Assembly (NCBI GenBank): GCA_001604185.1 | Contig: LVAV01000032.1 | Location: 186,001-250,000 of the forward strand | Reading direction: 5' to 3' | DNA: 64,000 nt | DNA from: Clostridiales bacterium Firm_16 | GTDB lineage: Bacteria; Bacillota; Clostridia; Saccharofermentanales; Saccharofermentanaceae | Part shown: positions 29,601-36,521 of the stretch, one piece after another | Position numbering within the stretch: position 1 is the first letter of the stretch | Layout: every line of letters begins with the position of its first letter | The notes under the pieces: generated by a model | What the model saw: only the letters and a program-made list of their open reading frames with translations | Told to the model about the DNA's origin: nothing | Database searches by the model: none | Made by a program: the position numbers and the translations under genes

Positions 29601-30956
29601 CGTATTCAGAGTCGTTCCTCTGAACGGCACTGTAGCAAGAGACTTACATCCGTCAAAAGTATAATCACTTATTGTCAAAACATCCGGGATCTCGAAGTAG
29701 GTCAGGCTCTCACAACCTGCAAAAGCTCCGGCGCCAATCGTTTTAACATTTTCAAGAAATTCGTTACCTTCATTACAGATTCCATCAAGTTTGGCACATC
29801 CTGAGAAACAGTCCTTACCAATTCCAGAAAGAGTTGTGTAAATATCTACATATTCCAGCACAGAGCAGCCACTAAAGGCCTTTTCATAAAAAGTTGCCAC
29901 ACTGTCTGTGAGAATAGTCACACGCGTCAGTTTTGTATTATTGGCAAATGTCGATTTACTAATTGAATAAAGTCTACAAGATGCAGGAATCGTGAATGTT
30001 TTCAATGCGCAATTCGCAAAAGCAGATTCTCCAATGCTAGAAATATTTGTTCCGTCAGGGATATTGACTGTTGAAAGAATCTTACATGATGAAAATGCAG
30101 AGCTTCCAATACTTGTCACAGTAGAAGGAATTGAAATCTCCGTAAGTGCCTCGCACTTGCTAAATGCGCTTGCTTCAATCCTTCTTAGTCCTTCCTTAAG
30201 ATCGAAACTCTCGATGAGAGTATCACCAGAGAAAGCATTCTTATCAATAGCAACTACGCTAGACGGAATATCCATAGAAGTCAATGTAGTGCAACTTGCA
30301 AAAGCACTTGGACCAATTGTTAAAAGTCCGTCCGGAAGTAAAGCTGATCGCAAAGAGGAGCATCCTGAAAACACACTTGAATCCAAAGCCTGAATGCCAG
30401 TATTAGAGAGATCCGCAGCTTCCAGAAGAACGCATCCTTGAAAAGCACCTGATCCCATGATAGATATTGTACTCGGAAAATTGACTTGAACCAGGCCCTT
30501 ATAATTTGAAAATGCATTCTGTGCAATTTCATTTACACCTTCCGGAATATAAACCTTGGTTATATCACTGAAGAAAGCTTGACTTGCAATCTTCTTTGGA
30601 TAAAATGTATACTCTTCCTCAAATGTCTCCCCGGTTTCTTCATCTTTAACCACTCTCACCCATGTGAACTCAGACGGAATACCTGCAAGGACTGTAGGCA
30701 TCTTTCCGCCATTTTCCTCTCCATTTTCCCCGAATCCGTTTACAGTAATATCAAAACTGACCGGATTACCGTTTTCATCTGCTACAAAAGTACAATTATA
30801 TACGTACTCCTGATCATCTAACGGATTAATTCCGGTCATATCAACAGTTGCTGTGGTTTCTTTCGCCAAAACACGAGAAGTCAGACTCGCGAAGGCAAAA
30901 GAGCCTGCTAACACGACTGAAAACAACAGAGAAAACACTTTTGCTTTCTTACTCAT
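26637..30956 (-). CDS. BspA-like leucine-rich repeat surface protein with five FN3 domains
   Basis: A 1439-residue secreted protein. A signal peptide (KKAKVFSLLFSVVLAGSFAFA ends near residue 30) precedes a long array of LRR_5/BspA-type repeats of about 23 residues (I..SAFSGC..L..V.IP..V..IG.), spanning roughly residues 125-930. A short Pro/Thr linker ([14 protein letters not shown]) leads to five fibronectin III domains of about 90 residues each, all with TNLKA...SW...GYQVWR...YYYKVRAY and ending VVSAVP. There is no DUF4214 tail, LPxTG or SLH. BspA-type proteins bind host matrix or other cells; the partner here is unknown. The ATG at 30956 has AAGGAGG seven bases upstream and overlaps the end of a 14-codon leader ORF. 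Confidence 0.88.
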   Translation of the reverse strand: MSKKAKVFSLLFSVVLAGSFAFASLTSRVLAKETTATVDMTGINPLDDQEYVYNCTFVADENGNPVSFDITVNGFGENGEENGGKMPTVLAGIPSEFTWVRVVKDEETGETFEEEYTFYPKKIASQAFFSDITKVYIPEGVNEIAQNAFSNYKGLVQVNFPSTISIMGSGAFQGCVLLEAADLSNTGIQALDSSVFSGCSSLRSALLPDGLLTIGPSAFASCTTLTSMDIPSSVVAIDKNAFSGDTLIESFDLKEGLRRIEASAFSKCEALTEISIPSTVTSIGSSAFSSCKILSTVNIPDGTNISSIGESAFANCALKTFTIPASCRLYSISKSTFANNTKLTRVTILTDSVATFYEKAFSGCSVLEYVDIYTTLSGIGKDCFSGCAKLDGICNEGNEFLENVKTIGAGAFAGCESLTYFEIPDVLTISDYTFDGCKSLATVPFRGTTLNTIGRAAFRNCESFIEISLPDSVTSIGEYAFQGCKSMHTFSTPRNLKSIAEGAFKGCESLREFDIPDAISSLYPRTFEGCLSLTEMTIPSDVIDIPDYLFNGCTKLATVTMGDEVETIGAYAFAGCTELGINDDGFFQLPLTLTSLGTYAFNNCTNLKDISIPTGITTIPSNCFSGCTKLSHVELNMVKEIGDSAFNKCSALEEVNLPNNLEKLGKSSFAACTTIDHVFIPDTITDIPATCFSGCTSLEYVLIPESVTSIGGSAFSNCDLIAVEIPDSLVMSITSAFSGNKNLNRVVVVNDESVTILQYLGSTTAVVVPSQIYEWPVTEIADMAYFDTSIKSVVVPETVTNIGSRSFGDCVSLQWVRIPKTTDVPDDAFEGCASVYQIVDKVYADTSLNGKDVIIEKYYGGAAEISLPTKLDNKNVVEIGKSAFEGNYALTSVSIPKCVVTIGARAFKDCYRADIQYPAAASFVTGDENGSFAGCKSATPYGTAPVTPTTKPTPTQKPTPTPTKKTTPTPTPSSYTTNPLPPTNLKAVAESTSSIKISWTASKNVSGYQILRATSATGSFSSIGTVTATNKSNTGLGECRTYYYKVRSYSQVGGKTYYSEYSSVVSATTKLTVPTNLSAAAESTTAIKLTWNRVSGATGYQVWRSTASNGTYVALGTFTTTSKVSSGLNPGSMYYYKIRTVKEIDGKKFYSDYTSVVSAVTKLAKPAGVKAVSASSTSIKLSWNKVTGAAGYQVWKATAADGTYTALGSGSDLSRVSSSLTCGSTYYYKVRAYAEINGKKYYGDYSAVVSVVPKPLAPTNLKVVSASATSLKLTWSKAAGATGYQVWRATSSNGTYTSIGSFTELSKVSSGLTTGCTYYYKVRAYVEKNGTRYYGDYSSVASGIPVPAAPTGVKAARASATSIKITWNKVSGATGYQVFRSTSATSGFTSIGSFTETSKVSTGLKTGTTYYYKVRAYTEINGTRYYSNYSTVVSAVPTK
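26640..28010 (-). repeat. Five tandem fibronectin III coding repeats
   Basis: Five units of about 270 bases each encode similar FN3 domains; the most C-terminal two are closest to each other. They resemble the FN3 units of the LRR protein at 55486. Confidence 0.8.
28150..30600 (-). repeat. BspA-type leucine-rich repeat coding array
   Basis: About 2.4 kb codes for an array of roughly 23-residue LRR_5 units (period near 69 bases). Units are divergent in DNA, so recent expansion is not evident here. Confidence 0.75.
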
Positions 30957-30993
30957 ACACAAACCTCCTTATATATTTCTTATCTATCTTCAT
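30949..30993 (-). CDS. Possible 14-codon leader peptide overlapping the BspA-like gene start
   Basis: On the minus strand an ATG at 30993 is preceded by a strong ribosome site (GAGGAGG, seven bases away). It opens a 14-residue frame, MKIDKKYIRRFVYE, whose TAA stop (30951-30949) lies just past the BspA-like ATG at 30956, in another frame. The main gene's own AAGGAGG lies within this small frame. The arrangement is what one expects for a translationally coupled leader peptide, but it could be chance; the peptide is basic with no known family. Confidence 0.4.
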   Translation of the reverse strand: MKIDKKYIRRFVYE

Positions 30994-31090
30994 ACTCAAC
31001 CCTCCTCTTAAATTTTTATTACACATTCCTATAATTACATTTTTATGTGAATGTGAAAAACATATTTTGTGAACAAACAAAAAACAGAAG

Positions 31091-31132
31091 AAAACCGAAG
31101 TCATCTCAAATTATTTGAGATAGCTTCGGTTT
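31091..31132 (-). terminator. Terminator of the 1064-residue DUF4214 protein gene
   Basis: A two-part perfect stem pairs 31092-31100 with 31124-31132 and ATCTCAAAT with ATTTGAGAT in the centre. On the minus strand it runs into GGTTTTCTTC. Confidence 0.8.
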
Positions 31133-31197
31133 AGATCTGTTATTCCATTGTTTTCAGCGCTATGCGGAAATATCAGTTTCCTACACAAAGCCTGATT

Positions 31198-34100
31198 TCA
31201 GATGTTTCCTCTTTCGATGCCGTATTGCTTACAAATCTTCGTAAATTCCTCAGATTGTCCGAAGAATGCCATGACATCATAACGGCTCTGCTTTTTGCTC
31301 TTGATCTGGCCGGCCCAATAGGTTACTTCATCCTTCTCCGGCTCTCTACCCATGAAGGTCGTGTACAATCTCTTCACGTACTCTTCATCTGAAGTATGCA
31401 GATTCAGGAACTCTTGGTCTGTAAAGAATGCCTTGGCAGCGGAGCATCCGGTCTGCTCAAGGTTGGTCAGTGCCAACGACCAGTACTTTAATCCATTCGG
31501 CTCCGGATCACGCTTCAAGCAGCATGTATACAGTCTGGTTGCAAAATCAATTGCATTCTGTGATGCCTTTGTTGCCTTATGGTACTTCGCGCCGGACTTT
31601 ACTCCGTAAGTAGCACAGACATTGCACCACTCTGTGGATTCAATAAAGTTCTCCACCACTTCAGCGCGAGTCATCTTACCACTCTTGAGAGCATCGACCC
31701 AGCCCTTCTTACCTGCTGCATCAGATTCACGATCAAAGAATGTCTTGTACAATGTTTCGACAAAAGCATCGTTGGAAAGACCACGGTCCATGAACTCCGG
31801 AGCATCCAGGAGGAAGAATCTGGCACAATCCGCACCGGTAGCACCTTCATCGACTACCTTTTTCACCCAGTAAGCTTTTCCTTCCGGATCTGACTTACGA
31901 TTCAATGCAACCGTATACAGACGTTCAACAAAGTCTTCGAAGGATGGAGCCTTAGTCGGTGCCTTTGTAGGCGCTTTGGTCGGAGCCTTTGTAGGCTTCT
32001 TAGTCGGTGCTTTCGTAGGTGCCTTGGTCGGTACCTTCGTAGGTGCCTTGGTCGGTGCCTTCGTAGGCGCCTTGGTCGGTGCCTTTGTAGGAGCCTTGGT
32101 CGGAGCCTTCGTGGGTGCCTTTGTAGGAGCCTTGGTCGGAGCCTTCGTAGGTGCTTTAGTCGGTGCCTTCGTAGGTACCTTGGTCGGCGTCGGAGTATTT
32201 ACTCTTCTCGTAGGAGTCGGAGTATTTGTCGGCGCATTCGTAGGAGCCTTCGTCGGCGTCCTTGTAGGTGTATTAGTAGGCGTATTCGTAGGCGCTTTCG
32301 ACGGACTCTTAGTCGGAGTAGGTGTGTTTACCCTTCTCGTCGGTGTCGGAGTATTTACTCTCTTGGTCGGCGTAGGTGTATTCGACGGTCGCGGTGTATT
32401 TGTCGGAGTCGGCGTATGCGTCGGACGCGGTGTATTCGTAGGCGTCGGCGTATGTGTCGGTCTCGGCGTGTTGGTCGGTGTCGGTGTGTTCGTCGGACGT
32501 GGAGTACTTGTCGGTTTAGTCGTATTCGTCGGTCTCGGCGTGTTAGTCGGCGTCGGAGTTACAGCAGAACTGAATGTAGCCTTGCGCTGACCGGCATACG
32601 TTCCCGTCGCATCTGTAATGATACAAAAGATCGCTTTACCGATATCAGCTGATCTGACGACATAGGTTCTTCCGTAATAGCCATTTTCCGTATCACCGGT
32701 ATACCAGGAAAATTTCAGATTAGCCTCAGGACAATTACTGTTAGTAAGTGTAACCGTTAATGTCTCACCAACTATGGTTTTACCACTCTTGGAAACATAT
32801 CCGCTGAGAGTCGGTTGTACCGTCGGTCTCGCTGTCGGAGTATTTGTCGGCTTCCTGGTAGGCGTCGCAGTATTTGTCGGTCTCGGCGAATTCGAAGGCG
32901 TAGGTGTATTCACCTTCTTCGTCGGAGTAGGTGTGTTCACCTTAGGTGTCGGAGTATTCGTCGGTGTGTTTGTCGGCTTCTTTGTCGGAGTCGGCGTATT
33001 CACCTTTGGCGTCGGCGTATGCGTCGGTGTATTTGTCGGCCGCTTAGTTGGCGTAGGCGAATTAGTCGGCGTGTTCGTCGGCCGCTTGGTTGGTGTAGGT
33101 GTATTCGACGGCGTGTTTGTCGGCCGCTTAGTTGGCGTAGGCGAATTAGTCGGCGTGTTTGTTGGCCGCTTGGTTGGCGTAGGCGAATTAGTCGGCGTGT
33201 TTGTTGGCCGCTTGGTCGGTGTAGGTGTATTCGACGGCGTGTTCGTCGGCTTCTTTGTTGGCGTATTTGTAGGCTTCTTCGTCGGTGTATTTGTTGGTGT
33301 ATTTGTTGCCTTCTTAGTAGGTGTAGGTGTATTCACCTTCGGTGTTGGTGTATTTGTCGGAGTGTTTGTCGCCCTCTTGGTAGGTGTTGGTGTTGGAGTA
33401 ACGGCAGAGCTGAATGTAGCCTTACGTTGTCCGGCATAGGTTCCCGTTGAATCCGTTATGATACAGGCAATTGACTTCCCGACATCCGCTGATCTGACAA
33501 CATAGGTTCTTCCATAATATCCATTTGCAGTATCACCGGTATACCAAGAAAACTTCAGATTTGCCTCCGGGCAGTTGCTGTTAGAAATGGTAACTGTTAA
33601 CGTCTCCCCTACGATGGTTTTTCCGCTCTTGGAAACATAACCACTCAGTGTCGGCTGTACTGTAGGCTTCTTCGTCGGAGTATTGGAAGGAGTATTGGAA
33701 GGTTTCTTAGTAGGCGTATTGGTAGGTCTCTTCGTCGGTGTATTTGACGGAGTGATCGTAGGTCTTCTTGTAGGTGTTGGTGTGTCCGAAGGCTTCTTCG
33801 TTGGAGTAGGTGTAGGACCGGATACTTGCAGGCAAGTTACACTTTTACATCCATCAAATGAGTCACTTTCTACTGTGGTCGAAGAGTAGTAATACACATC
33901 GCACAGCATGCACAGATCAAATGCACAACTCCCGATATATTTAACAGTTTTCGGGATCCTTGCTTCCAGAAGGCCATTGTTGGAGAAAGCCCATGCTTCG
34001 ATTCTTTCCAGAGAATTCGGAAAAGTGATTTTCGTACAGTCTGAGTTAAAACGGAAAGCATACTCACCAATTTCAACTATACCCTCCGGAATAACAACTG

Positions 34101-34392
34101 ACGAGAAAACATTCAATCCGTTAAATGCATTCTGACCGATCCTTGTTACTCTGTATCCACCTAAAGTAGAGGGAACAGTAAAAGGGAACGGATTTCCGTC
34201 CCATCCGGAAAGACTATAACTGGTAATGCATGCAGTACCATCGCTCTGCACAGAATAAATGAAGTTTCCATCCACATTCATAACTGTGTTGGCGGCCTGC
34301 ACGGTCGTGGTCGGGCAAATACATAAAACGGAAATAATTAAAGCAATCGCAGCCAGGAAACTGGCTACACGTGTAGATCTACTCACTTTCAC
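31198..34392 (-). CDS. Secreted LRR-headed protein with long Pro/Thr stalk, two Ig-like domains and DUF4214 tail
   Basis: A 1064-residue secreted protein. A signal peptide (ending TVQAA, near residue 33) precedes a small leucine-rich head (residues ~60-190, BspA-like, e.g. [18 protein letters not shown]). A Pro/Thr stalk of more than 500 residues is broken by two near-identical Ig-like domains ([19 protein letters not shown] ... RSADVGKSI). A (K-A-P-T)n segment then joins the 248-residue, four-repeat DUF4214 tail (residues 817-1064). The tail is about 83% identical by hand alignment to that of the gene at 34551. The start is taken as GTG at 34392, eight bases after AAGGAG, matching the paralog; the ATG at 34398 is only two bases from that site. 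No sortase motif is present. Confidence 0.85.
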   Translation of the reverse strand: MKVSRSTRVASFLAAIALIISVLCICPTTTVQAANTVMNVDGNFIYSVQSDGTACITSYSLSGWDGNPFPFTVPSTLGGYRVTRIGQNAFNGLNVFSSVVIPEGIVEIGEYAFRFNSDCTKITFPNSLERIEAWAFSNNGLLEARIPKTVKYIGSCAFDLCMLCDVYYYSSTTVESDSFDGCKSVTCLQVSGPTPTPTKKPSDTPTPTRRPTITPSNTPTKRPTNTPTKKPSNTPSNTPTKKPTVQPTLSGYVSKSGKTIVGETLTVTISNSNCPEANLKFSWYTGDTANGYYGRTYVVRSADVGKSIACIITDSTGTYAGQRKATFSSAVTPTPTPTKRATNTPTNTPTPKVNTPTPTKKATNTPTNTPTKKPTNTPTKKPTNTPSNTPTPTKRPTNTPTNSPTPTKRPTNTPTNSPTPTKRPTNTPSNTPTPTKRPTNTPTNSPTPTKRPTNTPTHTPTPKVNTPTPTKKPTNTPTNTPTPKVNTPTPTKKVNTPTPSNSPRPTNTATPTRKPTNTPTARPTVQPTLSGYVSKSGKTIVGETLTVTLTNSNCPEANLKFSWYTGDTENGYYGRTYVVRSADIGKAIFCIITDATGTYAGQRKATFSSAVTPTPTNTPRPTNTTKPTSTPRPTNTPTPTNTPRPTHTPTPTNTPRPTHTPTPTNTPRPSNTPTPTKRVNTPTPTRRVNTPTPTKSPSKAPTNTPTNTPTRTPTKAPTNAPTNTPTPTRRVNTPTPTKVPTKAPTKAPTKAPTKAPTKAPTKAPTKAPTKAPTKAPTKAPTKAPTKVPTKAPTKAPTKKPTKAPTKAPTKAPTKAPSFEDFVERLYTVALNRKSDPEGKAYWVKKVVDEGATGADCARFFLLDAPEFMDRGLSNDAFVETLYKTFFDRESDAAGKKGWVDALKSGKMTRAEVVENFIESTEWCNVCATYGVKSGAKYHKATKASQNAIDFATRLYTCCLKRDPEPNGLKYWSLALTNLEQTGCSAAKAFFTDQEFLNLHTSDEEYVKRLYTTFMGREPEKDEVTYWAGQIKSKKQSRYDVMAFFGQSEEFTKICKQYGIERGNI
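31945..32187 (-). repeat. 12-bp (K-A-P-T) tandem repeat array with 36-bp higher order
   Basis: About 20 in-frame 12-bp units encode K-A-P-T (with a few KVPT and KKPT). A 35-base segment at 32078-32112 recurs exactly at 32114-32148, a 36-base period, showing recent unit duplication. Confidence 0.85.
32188..33820 (-). repeat. Pro/Thr stalk DNA with 42-bp tandem repeats and a duplicated Ig-like unit
   Basis: Stalk coding DNA of [10 protein letters not shown] type. Five tandem 42-bp copies (14 residues each) lie at 33038-33079, 33080-33121, 33122-33163, 33164-33205 and 33206-33247. Two Ig-like units lie near 32560-32820 and 33395-33660 and are similar at the DNA level. Confidence 0.85.
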
Positions 34393-34429
34393 AAACATTT
34401 CTCCTTAGTATCAATACATCCTCATTATC

Positions 34430-34458
34430 ATTATACACAGCACTATGGAGATATGCCA
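34430..34458 (-). promoter_or_regulatory. Promoter of the 1064-residue DUF4214 protein gene
   Basis: On the minus strand TATAAT (34435-34430) is preceded after 17 bases by TGGCAT. A TGACTGG-N2-TAT-N-CC block and GTATAATG are shared with the promoter of the paralog at 36431. Confidence 0.6.
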
Positions 34459-34474
34459 GTCAAGATTGAATGAG

Positions 34475-34511
34475 AAAAAGCCTTGAAGCAAGAGTTTACT
34501 CCAAGGCTTTT
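34475..34511 (-). terminator. Terminator of the 613-residue DUF4214 protein gene
   Basis: A 10-bp stem pairs 34476-34485 with 34502-34511; T residues in the stem continue on the minus strand. Confidence 0.75.
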
Positions 34512-34550
34512 CAGATCTCATCAAATTATTTTTCGAGTCAGGAATTCGGA

Positions 34551-36392
34551 TCAGATCGTTCCACGCTCAATACCATACTGTTTACAGATCTTAGTGAACT
34601 CATCTGACTGACCAAAGAACGCCAGAACGGAGTCACGGGTCTGCTTACCGTTATAGATCTGGCTCGTCCAGTAACTTATTTCTTCCGCTTCCGGAGCTCT
34701 TCCCATGAAGGTCGTATACAGTCTCTTGACGTATTCTGCATTACTGGTCTTCAGACCAACAAATTCCTTATCCGTAAAGAAGGATTTTGCTGCGGAACAA
34801 CCGGTCTGCTCCAGGTTGGTCAATGCCAGTGCCCAGTACTGCAATCCGTTAGATTCCGGTGTGCGCTTGAGACAGCAGGTATAAAGTCTTGTCGCGAACT
34901 CCAGCGCATTCTTGGACGGCTTGGTAGCCGTATAATACTTGGAACCGGACTTGACGCCATAAGTCGCACACACATTGCACCACTCGGTGGATTCAATGAA
35001 GTTATTGACTACTTCTGCCCGAGTCATCTTCTTATTCTTCAAAGCATCGACCCAGCCCTTCTTGCCGGCGGCATCGGATGCACGATCGAAGAAAGTCTTA
35101 TAGAGCGTCTCGACAAAATCTTCGTTGGAAAGACCACGGTTCATGAACTCAGGCGCATCCAGCAAGAAATATCTCGCACAATCTGCACCGGTCGCACCTT
35201 CATCCACAACCTTCTTTACCCAGTAAGCCTTACCGGACGGATCAGACTTGCGGTTCAAGGCTACTGTGTAGAGACGTTCCACAAAATCTTCGAAAGACGG
35301 ATCTTGCGTAGGAGCCTTGGTAGGCGTCTTCGTCGGGGCCTTAGTCGGACCATTTGTCGGCGACTTCGTAGGAGCTTTAGTTGGCGCCTTGGTAGGTGCT
35401 TGGGTAGGACTCTTTGTAGGAGCCTTTGTCGGACTCTTAGTCGGCGCTTTCGTAGGCGAACCGGTCGGAGCCTTAGTCGGGGCTTTTGTCGGAGCCTTAG
35501 TCGGAGCCTTCGTTGGTGCCTTAGTTGGCGCTTTTGTAGGTTCCTTGGTAGGCGTCTTTGTCGGCGTGGAAGTCACCTTTCTGGTCGGTGTAGGGGAGCT
35601 GCCCTTCTTCGTCGGAGTAGGGGTATTCACTCGTTTTGTCGGAGTAGGTGTGTTAACTCTTCTTGTCGGAGTCGGAGTATTGACCCGTCTTGTAGGAGTC
35701 GGTGTGTTTACCTTTTTCGTCGGGGTCGGTGAATTCTTCTTTGTCGGTGTTGGAGAATTGGTCTTCCTGGTCGGAGTCGGAGAATTCGTCTTTCTGGTCG
35801 GCGTAGGCGAATTGCCACCGCCACCCTTTAAAATTGTAACGCTCTTGCATCCATAGAAAGAATCTTCCTCAACCTGGGTACCTTCGTAATAGTACACATC
35901 GCAAAGACCACAAAGGTCAAAAGCTCTTGTACCTACGTATTCCAGTCCTTTCGGAAGACGGGCTTCATACATGCCGTTATTAGAGAAGGCCCATGCCCCG
36001 ATTTTCTTTAACGTGCTCGGGAAAGTGATCTTTGTGCAGTCGGAATTATAACGGAATGCGTAATCACCAATCTCATTGATACCTTCCGGGATTACTACCT
36101 CTGAGAAAATATTCAATCCGTTGAAAGCATCCCGTCCGATCTTGGTGACCTTGTATCCGCCTAAAGTAGATGGAACCTTCAGTGGAATCGGGTTTCCTTC
36201 GTAACCGGATTGTCCGGCATCATACCAATAAATACTGACTGTGCCGTCATCCAGCATCTCATAGGTGTAGGCACCGTCATAACCTCTTGTTCCCGCCTCA
36301 ACGACCTTGGCCGGCTGGAAACTAAGAACAGAAAAAATCAGAGAAACAACCGCCAGGATCCCGGCGAAACGTGTAAATCGATTTACTTTCAC
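34551..36392 (-). CDS. Secreted LRR-headed protein with Pro/Thr stalk and DUF4214 tail
   Basis: A 613-residue secreted protein, paralog of the one at 31198. A signal peptide (about residues 1-33) precedes a leucine-rich head clearly homologous to the neighbour's (e.g. [49 protein letters not shown]). A Pro/Thr stalk of about 160 residues, first SPTPTRKTN-type then KAPTKAPT-type, leads to the four-repeat DUF4214 tail (residues 366-613) ending GIERGTI. Cysteines recur at fixed places in the tail (WCNVC, YTCCL, ICKQY). The start is taken as GTG at 36392, eight bases after AAGGAG; the same AAGGAGAA-N6-GTGAAAGT layout occurs in the paralog. No Ig-like insert and no known cell-wall anchor are present. 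Confidence 0.85.
   Translation of the reverse strand: MKVNRFTRFAGILAVVSLIFSVLSFQPAKVVEAGTRGYDGAYTYEMLDDGTVSIYWYDAGQSGYEGNPIPLKVPSTLGGYKVTKIGRDAFNGLNIFSEVVIPEGINEIGDYAFRYNSDCTKITFPSTLKKIGAWAFSNNGMYEARLPKGLEYVGTRAFDLCGLCDVYYYEGTQVEEDSFYGCKSVTILKGGGGNSPTPTRKTNSPTPTRKTNSPTPTKKNSPTPTKKVNTPTPTRRVNTPTPTRRVNTPTPTKRVNTPTPTKKGSSPTPTRKVTSTPTKTPTKEPTKAPTKAPTKAPTKAPTKAPTKAPTGSPTKAPTKSPTKAPTKSPTQAPTKAPTKAPTKSPTNGPTKAPTKTPTKAPTQDPSFEDFVERLYTVALNRKSDPSGKAYWVKKVVDEGATGADCARYFLLDAPEFMNRGLSNEDFVETLYKTFFDRASDAAGKKGWVDALKNKKMTRAEVVNNFIESTEWCNVCATYGVKSGSKYYTATKPSKNALEFATRLYTCCLKRTPESNGLQYWALALTNLEQTGCSAAKSFFTDKEFVGLKTSNAEYVKRLYTTFMGRAPEAEEISYWTSQIYNGKQTRDSVLAFFGQSDEFTKICKQYGIERGTI
35298..35820 (-). repeat. Pro/Thr stalk repeats
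   Basis: Tandem 12- and 24-base-period coding repeats for PTKAP and PTPTRK units. Bases 35441-35504 are identical over 64 bases to 21163-21226. Confidence 0.8.
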
Positions 36393-36420
36393 AACAAATT
36401 CTCCTTTACTAAAAAACATC

Positions 36421-36459
36421 CTCACGCCCCATTATACAACAGTGCGTGAGGAATAGACC
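36421..36459 (-). promoter_or_regulatory. Promoter of the 613-residue DUF4214 protein gene, with inverted repeat
   Basis: On the minus strand TATAAT (36436-36431) has TGGTCT 18 bases upstream. The -10 lies in the loop of a 7-bp inverted repeat, CTCACGC (36421-36427) and GCGTGAG (36444-36450), a possible operator. Confidence 0.55.
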
Positions 36460-36521
36460 AGTCAGGATATGTATAGAAATATCAGAAAAATACCCTCTTC
36501 GGATACGCTTCCCGATAGTCC

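Noticed and set aside
31976-32590. Plus-strand ORF encoding Val/Gly/Ala/Phe repeats
   Set aside because: It is the mirror frame of the Pro/Thr stalk repeats on the minus strand, has no ribosome site and lacks any domain.
33038-33247. 42-bp tandem repeats as a CRISPR array
   Set aside because: The copies are directly adjacent with no spacers, are in frame within a gene, and no cas gene is present.
32774-33439. Plus-strand ORF of Val/Gly/Phe repeats
   Set aside because: Same cause: repeat-coding DNA leaves all frames open. The minus-strand gene has a signal peptide, a ribosome site and recognisable domains.
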